From Melaminivora suipulveris (GTDB lineage: Bacteria; Pseudomonadota; Gammaproteobacteria; Burkholderiales; Burkholderiaceae_C), in assembly GCF_003008575.1 (NCBI RefSeq), contig NZ_CP027667.1, forward strand, positions 686,501 through 750,500: a stretch of DNA of 64,000 bases, given 5' to 3'. The stretch's first letter is position 1, and every line of letters begins with the position of its first letter. The notes below the pieces were generated by a model. That model was not told the origin of the DNA. It saw only the letters and a program-made list of their open reading frames with translations, and did not search any database. The position numbers and the translations under genes were made by a program. Shown here in pieces: positions 50,708 to 58,355 of the stretch.

Positions 50708-52369
50708 ATGGACAGTGCCGTCATGAGCCTGCTGGGCGCCTTCCTGTTGTCGATCATTGGACTGTTCGTGTTCATCTGGTCGATGCGCAAGGGCCTGCTG
50801 ATGGAGAACCCGAGAGCTGCCTCGGTCATCTTCGCCAAAGGGGAGATCGGCAAGGTGGACGACCCGGCACTCCAGCCCGGCGAGCGCGCCGAGCTGCAGG
50901 CCGCCGCCGCCGAGAAGGGCGACGCCGCCATCCACCTGCCCGACGAGCTGGAGCTGGACCAGCGCCTGGACGCCGACCGCTCCAGCGCCTTTCCGGTCTT
51001 CATGTTCATCGCCTTCGCCTGCATGTGGCTGGTGCTGGGCTCGGTGGCGGGGCTCACGGCATCGCTGAAGCTGCACATGCCCGACTGGCTGGTCAGCGAG
51101 GCCTGGATGACTTTCGGGCGCATCCGCACGGTGCACCTGACGGCCGTGCTCTACGGCTGGATCACCAATGCCTCGCTGGGCGTCATCATCTGGCTGCTGC
51201 CGCGGCTTTTGCGCACGCCGCTGATGGGCGCCATGTGGGTCATGCTGGGCGGGGCGCTGATCAACGTGGCGATTGCCAGCGGCATCGGTGCCATCGGCGC
51301 CGGCTGGACCGACGGCATGGAATACCTGGAGATGCCCTGGCAGATCGGCCTCTTTATCGTCGCCGGCATGGTCTGCATCATTGGGCCGGTGCTCTACACG
51401 CTGGTCAACCGCAAGGTCGAATCCTTGTACGTCACCGTCTGGTACCACGTCGCGGCGCTCTTGTGGATCACGCTGCTGTTTCTGGTGGCCAAGCTGCCGG
51501 GCGTGCACTACGGCGTGCAGCAGGCGACCATGAACTGGTGGTATGGCCACAACGTGCTGGGCCTGTGGTTCACACCGGTGAGCGTGGGCGCCATCTACTA
51601 CTTCCTGCCCAAGATCATCGCCCGGCCGGTGCGCTCGTACAACCTGTCCATCCTGGGCTTCTGGACGCTGGCCTTCTTTTACGCCCAGGTCGGCGGCCAC
51701 CACCTGGTGGGCGGGCCGGTGCCGGGCTGGCTGGTCACCCTGTCCATCGTGCAGAGCATGATGATGATCATCCCGGTGGCGGCTTTTTCCATCAACATGG
51801 CCGGCACCATGTGGGGCCGCACACACCTGGCGCGCTACTCGCCGACGCTGCGCTTCATGATGTTCGGCGGGCTGATGTACATGCTGTCGTCGGTGCAGGG
51901 CTCGTTCGAGGCGCTGCGCTCCATCAACCAGGTCGCCCACTTCACCCACTTCACCGTGGCCCACGCGCACCTGGGCGCCTACGGCTTCGTGACCATGGTG
52001 CTGTTTGGCGCCATCTATTTCATGATGCCGCGCGTGCTGCACTGGGAGTGGCCGTACCCACGCCTGATCACGCTGCAGTTCTGGCTGGCGGCGGTGGGCA
52101 TCCTGATCTACTTCGTCGGCCTGTCGTATGGCGGCTGGCTGCAGGGCCAGTACATGCTGGACGCGACGCGGCCCTTCATGGATTCGGTCAACGTCACCCT
52201 GCCCTGGCTCAAGTCGCGCAGCGTGGGCGGCGCGCTGATGGTGGCCAGCCAGATCATCTTCGTCGGCCACTTCCTGGCCATGGTGCTGCGCTTCGGCCCT
52301 GAGCGCACCGGCGCGGCGCTGTTCTCTCTGCGGCGTGCACAAAAACTGGAGCTCGACCATGGAGAATGA
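50708..52369 (+). CDS. ccoN: cbb3-type cytochrome oxidase subunit I with N-terminal extension
   Basis: Catalytic heme-copper subunit of about 553 aa. Heme and CuB histidines fit CcoN: RTVHLTAVLYGW, MNWWYGHNVLGLW, FFYAQVGGHHLVGG (with the Tyr and the HH pair) and HFTHFTVAHAHLGAYGF. The Tyr in FFYAQ argues for an oxygen reductase rather than nitric oxide reductase. Before the usual 12-helix core come about 95 extra residues with one more helix (SLLGAFLLSIIGLFVFIWSM) and then AASVIFAKGE, resembling the small assembly factor CcoS. The start at 50708 has AGAGGA at proper spacing. No ccoP, ccoQ or ccoGHIS genes are present here. Confidence 0.9.
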   Translation: MDSAVMSLLGAFLLSIIGLFVFIWSMRKGLLMENPRAASVIFAKGEIGKVDDPALQPGERAELQAAAAEKGDAAIHLPDELELDQRLDADRSSAFPVFMFIAFACMWLVLGSVAGLTASLKLHMPDWLVSEAWMTFGRIRTVHLTAVLYGWITNASLGVIIWLLPRLLRTPLMGAMWVMLGGALINVAIASGIGAIGAGWTDGMEYLEMPWQIGLFIVAGMVCIIGPVLYTLVNRKVESLYVTVWYHVAALLWITLLFLVAKLPGVHYGVQQATMNWWYGHNVLGLWFTPVSVGAIYYFLPKIIARPVRSYNLSILGFWTLAFFYAQVGGHHLVGGPVPGWLVTLSIVQSMMMIIPVAAFSINMAGTMWGRTHLARYSPTLRFMMFGGLMYMLSSVQGSFEALRSINQVAHFTHFTVAHAHLGAYGFVTMVLFGAIYFMMPRVLHWEWPYPRLITLQFWLAAVGILIYFVGLSYGGWLQGQYMLDATRPFMDSVNVTLPWLKSRSVGGALMVASQIIFVGHFLAMVLRFGPERTGAALFSLRRAQKLELDHGE

Positions 52370-53030
52370 AGTCAAACTGGCGGCGGGCGCCATGGTCACC
52401 CTGGGCCTGGCCACCGCCGCACTGGTGGTGTTGCCCTATATCCAGGTGCGCGACGTAAAAGCCCCCGAGGGTCTCAAGCCCTACACCAGCGCCGAGCTGC
52501 GCGGGCGCGCCAGCTACATCGCCAACGGCTGTGTGTACTGCCACACGCAGCAGCCGCGCGACAAGAGCTTCGGCCCCGATGCCGAACGCGGCTGGGGCCG
52601 CGCCACGGTGCCGGGCGACTACAGCTACGACAAGCCGCACCTGCTGGGCAGCATGCGCACCGGGCCGGACCTGATGAACATCGGCGTGCGCCAGCCGAGC
52701 AAGGATTGGCACCTGGGCCACCTGTACCAGCCGCGCGCCTACGTGCCCGACTCCATCATGCCGTCCTACCCTTATCTGTTCGACGTCAAGAATGAGGCCG
52801 AGCCGGGCGACGAGGTGCTCAAGCTTCCGCCAGGCTACGCGCCGCAGAACAAGATAGTCGTGGCCACGCCCGAGGCGCTGGATCTGGTCAAGTACCTGCA
52901 ATCGCTCAACCGCAGCTATCCGGTGCTGCCGCCCGAGCCGCAGGCCGCGTCCGGCGCGGCCGCACCGGCGGTCGAAGCCGCCCCGGCCCCTGTGCCCGTT
53001 CCCGCCGCCGCTGCGGCGTCCGCTTCGTGA
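52359..53030 (+). CDS. ccoO: cbb3-type oxidase monoheme subunit II (CcoO)
   Basis: A 223-aa membrane-anchored cytochrome c. One N-terminal helix (about 8-27) is followed by the heme motif C58-VY-CH62 and YSYDKPHLLGSMRTGPDLMNIG, typical of CcoO. The C-terminal 40 residues are Pro/Ala-rich and probably extend into the periplasm. It overlaps ccoN by 11 bp, with TGGAG before the ATG at 52359. It passes electrons to the CcoN heme b. In a classical cbb3 oxidase it would be joined by the diheme CcoP, which is missing here. Confidence 0.92.
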   Translation: MENEVKLAAGAMVTLGLATAALVVLPYIQVRDVKAPEGLKPYTSAELRGRASYIANGCVYCHTQQPRDKSFGPDAERGWGRATVPGDYSYDKPHLLGSMRTGPDLMNIGVRQPSKDWHLGHLYQPRAYVPDSIMPSYPYLFDVKNEAEPGDEVLKLPPGYAPQNKIVVATPEALDLVKYLQSLNRSYPVLPPEPQAASGAAAPAVEAAPAPVPVPAAAAASAS

Positions 53031-53040
53031 AGGAGGCGCC

Positions 53041-53631
53041 ATGACCCAAGCAACCGACCGCAACGCCCAGGGACGCGAGCACGCCGACCCCGAGGAAAGC
53101 ATCCGCCCCATCCCGCTGCTGGCCGTGGGCGTGACCCTGGCCATGGTGGTCTTCGGCGTGCTGTACATCTTCCTGTCCGAGCCGCTGGACCACTCGCGCC
53201 TGGGCGACCAGCGCACCGTGGCCGACCTGTCCGGCCCGGCCGCGCCGGCCGCCGGCGCCGCCGTCGATGGCAAGGCGATTTTCGCCGCGCAGTGCGCTGC
53301 CTGCCACCAGGCCACCGGCAAGGGGCTGCCGGGCGTGTTTCCGCCGCTGGACGGCTCGGAATGGGTCACCGGCGATGCGCGCGTGCTGGCCAACATCCTG
53401 CTGCACGGCATCAACGGTGAGATCACCGTGGCCGGCACCAAGTACCAGGGCAGCATGCCGGCCTTCGCGCAGCTGAGCGACGCCGAACTGGCCGGCGTGG
53501 CCAGCTTCATCCGCGCCACCTGGTCCAACCAGGCCGAGGCAGTGACAGACGAACTGTTCGCCAAGGAACGCGCCAGCGACCGCAAGACGCCCTTCGAGGG
53601 CCAGGCGGCGCTGGAGGCGCTCGTGCAGTAG
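53041..53631 (+). CDS. Membrane-anchored monoheme cytochrome c
   Basis: A 196-aa cytochrome c of class I. One N-terminal helix (about 24-46, IPLLAVGVTLAMVVFGVLYIF) anchors it. The heme site is C85-AA-CH89, the methionine ligand is probably Met139 (YQGSMPAF), and a Pro/Gly-rich loop GLPGVFPPLDGSEW follows. GAAGGAGG stands just before the ATG. It sits exactly where ccoP would be, but has one heme instead of two, so it may take CcoP's role or bring electrons from the bc1 complex. Its stop overlaps the next gene's GTG by one base. Confidence 0.88.
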   Translation: MTQATDRNAQGREHADPEESIRPIPLLAVGVTLAMVVFGVLYIFLSEPLDHSRLGDQRTVADLSGPAAPAAGAAVDGKAIFAAQCAACHQATGKGLPGVFPPLDGSEWVTGDARVLANILLHGINGEITVAGTKYQGSMPAFAQLSDAELAGVASFIRATWSNQAEAVTDELFAKERASDRKTPFEGQAALEALVQ

Positions 53632-54266
53632 TGCTGCGCACGGCCCTCCTCTGCATCGCCATGCTGCTGGGCGGCTGGGCTGCGGCCGCCTGGCTCACGC
53701 TGGACTTTCAGGTCTGGACCGACGAAGGCGCGCGCCGGCTGGAAGTGGCGCTGCGCCCCACGCCCGCGCCCACCACCGTGCTGCAGGAAAGCGACGGTGC
53801 CCGCGCGGATCTGCCCGCCCTGCTGGCCGGCAACGGCGCAACCATCGTCGATTTCTTCTACACCCATTGCGAGACGGTGTGCCTGTCGCTGGGCAGCAGC
53901 TTCCAGCAGTTGCAGGCGGCGCTGACGCTTGATGCCGGGCGGGGCGAGGACTCGGGCGTGCGCCTGCTGTCGCTCAGCTTCGACGGCGCGCGCGACGATG
54001 CGCCGGCGCTGCAACGCTACGCGCGCGGCCTGAATGCCGATGCGCGCCTGTGGCGCTTCGCGCGCGTGCCGGATGACGCCGAGCAGCGCAGCCTGCTGGC
54101 GCGCCTGGGTGTGGTCGTCATCCCCGACGGGCGCGGCGACTACGAGCACAACGCCGCGCTGCTGGTCTTCGACCGCGCCGGCCGCATGCGCCGCGTTTTC
54201 GATCTGGCAGAGCAGCAGCTGGCCCTTGATTACGCGCGCCACCTGGCGCGCAGCGGCGCGCCATGA
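53631..54266 (+). CDS. SCO1/SenC-family copper protein
   Basis: A 211-aa thioredoxin-fold protein with a single N-terminal membrane helix. Copper ligands are C80 and C84 (FFYTHCETVC) and His173 (DYEHNAALLVF), the CxxxC...H set of SCO proteins. SCO proteins help load copper into oxidases; for cbb3-type oxidases this would mean CuB. The GTG start at 53631 overlaps the cytochrome stop. Its presence inside the oxidase operon, together with a periplasmic copper chaperone gene (62868) elsewhere in the window, fits copper delivery. Confidence 0.88.
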   Translation: MLRTALLCIAMLLGGWAAAAWLTLDFQVWTDEGARRLEVALRPTPAPTTVLQESDGARADLPALLAGNGATIVDFFYTHCETVCLSLGSSFQQLQAALTLDAGRGEDSGVRLLSLSFDGARDDAPALQRYARGLNADARLWRFARVPDDAEQRSLLARLGVVVIPDGRGDYEHNAALLVFDRAGRMRRVFDLAEQQLALDYARHLARSGAP

Positions 54267-54880
54267 AAACCCGGCTGTCGCTCCTGCTCAAACCTGGGGT
54301 TCAGGCGCTGGCCGGCGCACTGCTGCTGGCCGTGCTGGCCACCCCGCCCATGCGCGGGCTGCTGGAGTCCAGCATGTGGCGCCACATGGTGCTGCAGTTT
54401 CCGCTGTGGATGCTCGCCGGCGCCCTGCTGGCGACCGCGCTGCCGGCCCGCGCCCGCGCAAGCCTGGCGCGCTGGAACGCCCTGGGCATCAGCGGCCTGC
54501 TGTGGGTGGCGCTGGTGCTGGCGGTGCTGATGGTGCCGCGCGTGCTCGACCTGGCGCTGCGCGCGCCGGTGGTCGAGGTGCTCAAGTGCTCCGCCCTGAT
54601 GCTGGCGGGCGCGGCGCTGCGCCTGTCGTGGCAGCCGGCTGGGCGCGTGGTGCAGGGCTTTTTTCTGGGCAACGTGCTGCCCATGATGGTCGTGGTCGGG
54701 CAGCTCTACGTGGACTCGCCGCTGCGCCTGTGCAACGCCTATTTGCTGGACGACCAGGAGCGCCTGGGCCGCTGGCTGATCGCGCTGGCAGCGCTGCTCG
54801 CCGTGGCGTGGATAGCACGCGTGTTCTGGGCGCTGGCACGGCGCGAGGCGGTGGCGACGGCACAATGCCCGCACCCCTGA
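54263..54880 (+). CDS. Unassigned membrane protein of the oxidase operon
   Basis: A 205-aa protein with about six hydrophobic segments, coupled to the SCO gene by ATGA. I do not recognise it with certainty. The stretch WRHMVLQFPLWMLAGALLATALP resembles the H-x-x-Q segments of caa3-type CtaG assembly factors, which place copper in CuB. That would match the neighbours (SCO, oxidase), but the resemblance is weak. The C-terminus runs into the regulator's possible upstream start. Confidence 0.6.
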   Translation: MKTRLSLLLKPGVQALAGALLLAVLATPPMRGLLESSMWRHMVLQFPLWMLAGALLATALPARARASLARWNALGISGLLWVALVLAVLMVPRVLDLALRAPVVEVLKCSALMLAGAALRLSWQPAGRVVQGFFLGNVLPMMVVVGQLYVDSPLRLCNAYLLDDQERLGRWLIALAALLAVAWIARVFWALARREAVATAQCPHP

Positions 54881-54900
54881 CCCCACCGCCCGCCCTTGCC

Positions 54901-55650
54901 ATGCACATCCTGATCGTGGACGACGAGCCCCTGGCGCGCAGCCGCCTGCGCCGCCTGCTGGCCGACTGCGACGCCGGCCACCACATCAGCGAGGCGCAGC
55001 ACGCCGCCGACGCGCTGGCCCAGCTCACCGCGCCGGGCGCACGCGCGGTGGACGTGCTGCTGCTGGACGTCCGCATGCCCGGCATGGACGGCATGGCGCT
55101 GGCGCACGAGTTGCAGCGCCTGCCCGAGCCGCCCGCCATCGTCTTCGTGACCGCGCACGCCGATCACGCCCTGGACGCCTTCGAGCTGGACGCCGCCGAC
55201 TACCTGACCAAGCCCGTGCGGCTGGAACGCCTGCAGCAGGCGCTGGCCAAGGCGCAACGCGCGCGCACCGGCGGCGCTGCGCGCACGGCTGGCGGGCCGG
55301 CACCGGAGGGCGAGGCGCTGCTCATCCACGAGCGCGGGCGCACCGAGCGCGTGCCTCTGGCCGAGGTGCTGCTTTTGCGCGCCGAACTGAAATACGTCAC
55401 CGTGCGCACCGTCTCGCGCAGCTACGTCATCGACGACGCGCTGGCCGATCTGGAGACGCGCCATGGCGAACACTTCCTGCGCGTGCACCGCAACACCCTG
55501 GTGGCGCGCCGCGCCCTACGCGCCCTGGTGCGCGAGGCCGCAAGCGACGGCGACGCCGAAGGCTGGGCCGTGCGGCTGCACGGGCTGGCGCAGCCGGTGG
55601 CAGTCTCTCGCCGCCAGGTGGCGGCGGTGCGCGAGGCGCTGGCGGGTTGA
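54901..55650 (+). CDS. LytTR-family response regulator (AlgR/LytR type)
   Basis: A 249-aa regulator. The receiver domain (about 1-120) has the acidic pocket HILIVDDEP, the phospho-acceptor Asp56 (LLLDVRMPGMDG), VTAH and the Lys in DYLTKPV. The C-terminal LytTR DNA-binding domain (about 145-245) shows RTERVPLAEVLLLRAELKYVTV and HGEHFLRVHRNTLV. The start at 54901 is the usual receiver N-terminus; an ATG at 54865 overlaps the upstream gene. It is the expected partner of the kinase at 49480 and probably regulates genes bracketed by the pair. LytTR proteins bind paired 9-bp sites. Confidence 0.92.
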   Translation: MHILIVDDEPLARSRLRRLLADCDAGHHISEAQHAADALAQLTAPGARAVDVLLLDVRMPGMDGMALAHELQRLPEPPAIVFVTAHADHALDAFELDAADYLTKPVRLERLQQALAKAQRARTGGAARTAGGPAPEGEALLIHERGRTERVPLAEVLLLRAELKYVTVRTVSRSYVIDDALADLETRHGEHFLRVHRNTLVARRALRALVREAASDGDAEGWAVRLHGLAQPVAVSRRQVAAVREALAG

Positions 55651-55670
55651 GCACGGGCGCCGCAGGCGCT

Positions 55671-56504
55671 TCAGTGCTCCAGCCCGTGCGACAGGGCGCT
55701 GACCAGCGTCACGGCGACGATGCCCGCGGCCAACCAGAAGACCTGTGCCAGCGCCTGCGCGGCAGGCAGGCGCCGCTGCAGCTGCGGGATCAGATCGGCC
55801 AGGGCCACGTAGATGAAGCTGCTGGAGGCGATGACCAGGAAGTACGGCAGCGCGCCGTGCCAGCGCCCGACCAGGAAGTAGCCCACCAGGCCGCCCAGCA
55901 CCGACACTGCCCCCGCCAGCGAGACCTTGACCACCGCCATGCTGCGCGCCGCGCCGCGCTGGCGCAGCACGATCAGGTCGCCCACGTGGTGCGGAATCTC
56001 GTGCGCCAGCACCGACAGCGCCGCCACCACGCCCAGGCGCATGTCGGCCATGAAGGCCGAGGCAATCAACACGCCATCGCCGAAGCAGTGCACGCTGTCG
56101 CCGGTGAGCAGGCTCCAGCCGCCTGGGGCAGGGCCGTGGCTGTGCTCGTGGTCATGATGATGGTGATGTCCATGTCCACGCGCGTCCGTGCTGCCACCGT
56201 GCAAAAACTCGGCGCCGTGTTCATGGCCGTGGTGCCATAGCTCGGCCTTCTCCAGCAGAAAGAAGAACACCAACCCCACCAGCAGCGTGGCAAACAGCGG
56301 CTGCGCGCCCGCCTCGCCCTGGAAGGCCTCGGGCAGCAGATGCATGAAGGCCGTGGCCAACAAGGCGCCAGCCGCCAGGCTCAGCAGGTGTTGCGGCCCG
56401 ATACGGCCGCCACCGCCCAGACCGAGGCGCAACAGCATCTCGGCCAGCCACACGCTGCCGATGCCTGCGGCCAGCGTGGCGGCGATGATTGCTCCCAAAG
56501 TCAT
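55671..56504 (-). CDS. ZIP-family metal (zinc/iron) transporter
   Basis: A 277-aa membrane transporter with about eight helices. The family metal-binding motifs are HCFGDGVLIASAF (helix IV) and LAHEIPHHVGD (helix V, HExPH). Between helices III and IV is a His-rich cytoplasmic loop (HGHEHG, then HGHHHHHDHEHSHG) that should sense or buffer the metal. Similar to ZIP proteins such as ZupT; whether it imports zinc, iron or exports is not visible. It converges with the regulator gene, with 20 bp between stops. Its start codon (56504) touches a diverged repeat A copy. Confidence 0.88.
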   Translation of the reverse strand: MTLGAIIAATLAAGIGSVWLAEMLLRLGLGGGGRIGPQHLLSLAAGALLATAFMHLLPEAFQGEAGAQPLFATLLVGLVFFFLLEKAELWHHGHEHGAEFLHGGSTDARGHGHHHHHDHEHSHGPAPGGWSLLTGDSVHCFGDGVLIASAFMADMRLGVVAALSVLAHEIPHHVGDLIVLRQRGAARSMAVVKVSLAGAVSVLGGLVGYFLVGRWHGALPYFLVIASSSFIYVALADLIPQLQRRLPAAQALAQVFWLAAGIVAVTLVSALSHGLEH

Positions 56505-56556
56505 AGCTCCCTGCCCTTGTCCCGATTGCGCAAGGGGCGGATTTTGCCCAAAAACT
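56502..56556 (+). repeat. Possible degraded copy of repeat A at the ZIP gene start
   Basis: TCATAGCTCCCTGCCCTTGT, then GGGGCGGATTTTGCC, resembles the family (TCATAGCTGC, TGCGCTTG, GGCCGATTTTGCC) but lacks a clear middle. The first three bases are the antisense ATG of the ZIP gene. Weak. Confidence 0.3.
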
Positions 56557-56712
56557 TGGCCTCCCGCGCCGCCAGCTCTCCTTGACCGTGCAGCGGCCGG
56601 CCCGCTGCAGCCGGGCGTTTGCTTCCGTGGCCGACGGGCGTGGACGCGCCAGTCCTACAGCCCTGCGGCGTGCGCCCCCAATACTCGTCGCACCCCCCCG
56701 TGAAGGAAGCCC

Positions 56713-57276
56713 ATGCCCTCCAGCTCCACCCGGCAGCCGCCTGAGGCTGCAAGCCCGGCGCGCCCTGCCCCCACGACGCACTCCGTCCGCCTGCGCATCA
56801 ACGGCGCCGAGCGCGAGCTCGAGATCGCCGCCTGGGTCACGCTGCTGGATTTGCTGCGCGAGCGCCTGCTGCTCACCGGCACCAAGAAGGGCTGCGACCA
56901 CGGCCAGTGCGGCGCCTGCACCGTGCTGGTGGATGGGCGGCGCATCAATTCCTGCCTGGCTCTGGCCGTCATGCACGACGGCGCTCAGATCACCACCGTG
57001 GAGGGCCTGCCCGCGCTGGCCGGCGCTGCAGGCGATGCGCTGCACCCGCTGCAGCAAGCCTTCATCGATCACGACGCCTTCCAGTGCGGCTACTGCACCC
57101 CCGGCCAGCTGTGCTCGGCCGTGGGCCTGATGAACGAGGGCGGGCTGCAGCACGACGGCGACATCCGCGAGCGCATGAGCGGCAACCTGTGCCGCTGCGG
57201 CGCCTACCCGCAAATCGTCAAGGCCGTGGCCGAGGTGGCGCTGGCGGACGCCGAGGCAGGCAAGGAGGCCGCATGA
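56713..57276 (+). CDS. paoA: Aldehyde oxidoreductase, 2Fe-2S subunit PaoA
   Basis: A 187-aa iron-sulfur subunit of a xanthine-oxidase-family molybdenum enzyme. The plant-type ferredoxin cluster is GCDHGQCGACTVLVDG with Cys further on at SCLAL. The second cluster is QCGYCTPGQLC and NLCRCGAYP. E. coli PaoA (YagT) has the same domain order. AAGGAAG precedes the ATG. Unlike E. coli PaoA I see no clear Tat signal in the N-terminal 25 residues, so the complex is probably cytosolic unless the start is wrong. It overlaps paoB by ATGA. Confidence 0.93.
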   Translation: MPSSSTRQPPEAASPARPAPTTHSVRLRINGAERELEIAAWVTLLDLLRERLLLTGTKKGCDHGQCGACTVLVDGRRINSCLALAVMHDGAQITTVEGLPALAGAAGDALHPLQQAFIDHDAFQCGYCTPGQLCSAVGLMNEGGLQHDGDIRERMSGNLCRCGAYPQIVKAVAEVALADAEAGKEAA

Positions 57277-58355
57277 GAGCCTTCGAATACACCCCCGCCG
57301 CCGATGTGGCTGCGGCACTGGCCGCCATCGGGCCCGGCGCACTGCCGCTGGGCAGCTCTCGCAGCGCCCGCTTCATCGCCGGTGGCACCAACCTGATCGA
57401 CCTGATGAAGGAAGACGTGATGCAGCCCGCGCGGCTGGTGGACGTCACGCGCCTGCCCCTGGCCGCCATCGAGGAAACACCTGAAGGCGGCCTGCTGCTA
57501 GGCGCGCTGGCGCGCAACGCCGACACCGCCAAGCACCCGCTGGTGCGAGAGCGCTATCCCATGCTGGCCGCCGCCATGCTGTCGGCCGCCTCGCCGCAGC
57601 TGCGCAATATGGCGACCAATGGCGGCAACCTGCTGCAGCGCACGCGCTGCTACTACTTCTACGACGTGGGCGTGCCGTGCAACAAGCGCGCGCCCGGCAG
57701 CGGCTGTCCGGCCAAGACCGGCCTGGCGCGCCAGCTGGCCATCCTGGGCACCAGCCAGTCGTGCATCGCCACGCACCCGTCCGATATGTGCGTGGCCCTG
57801 GCGGCGCTGGACGCCACCGTGCACGTGCAGTCCGCACGCGGCGCGCGCACCATTGCCTTTGCCGACTTCCACCGTCTGCCGGGCGACGAGCCGCAGCGCG
57901 ACAGCACGCTGGAACCTGATGAACTCATCACGCACATCGAACTGCCCGCGCGCGGCTACGCACAGCACGGCAGCTATTTGAAGATCCGCGAGCGCGCGTC
58001 ATATGCCTTTGCGCTGGTCTCGGTGGCCGCCGCGTTCGAGCTGGATGAGGCCGGCCGCATGCGCCATGCCCGCCTGGCGCTGGGCGGCGTGGCGCACAAA
58101 CCCTGGCGCGACCAGGAGGCTGAAAGCCTGCTGGACGGCCAGGCACCCGAGGCGCAGGCCTTCGAGCGCGCCGCCGACGCGCTGCTGGCACCCGCGCGCG
58201 CCTGGGGCAGCGAGAACGGCCCTGGGAGTAACGCCTTCAAGATCCCGCTGGCGCGCCGCGCCATTGCACGCGCGCTGGAGATGGCGCGAGACGGCGAGCT
58301 CACCAACACCGGCGAACTCGCGGCCGACATCTTCATCCAGGAGCAGCGCGCATGA
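57273..58355 (+). CDS. paoB: Aldehyde oxidoreductase, FAD-binding subunit PaoB
   Basis: A 360-aa FAD subunit (CoxM-like). The FAD pyrophosphate region is ARFIAGGTNLIDLMKEDV and SPQLRNMATNGGNLLQRTRC, and the C-terminal CO dehydrogenase-like domain is present. It has the extra cysteine-rich loop (RCYYFYDVGVPCNKR, GSGCPA) that binds an additional 4Fe-4S cluster in E. coli PaoB, so it belongs to the Pao subgroup rather than to ordinary CoxM. The ATG at 57273 overlaps paoA and its stop overlaps paoC (ATGA at 58352-58355). Electron flow would run from Mo through PaoA clusters to FAD. Confidence 0.93.
   Translation: MRAFEYTPAADVAAALAAIGPGALPLGSSRSARFIAGGTNLIDLMKEDVMQPARLVDVTRLPLAAIEETPEGGLLLGALARNADTAKHPLVRERYPMLAAAMLSAASPQLRNMATNGGNLLQRTRCYYFYDVGVPCNKRAPGSGCPAKTGLARQLAILGTSQSCIATHPSDMCVALAALDATVHVQSARGARTIAFADFHRLPGDEPQRDSTLEPDELITHIELPARGYAQHGSYLKIRERASYAFALVSVAAAFELDEAGRMRHARLALGGVAHKPWRDQEAESLLDGQAPEAQAFERAADALLAPARAWGSENGPGSNAFKIPLARRAIARALEMARDGELTNTGELAADIFIQEQRA

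Noticed and set aside
51000..52369. Nitric oxide reductase instead of an oxidase
   Set aside because: The Tyr in FFYAQ ahead of the HH copper ligands and the CcoO-type partner fit a cbb3 oxygen reductase better than NorB.
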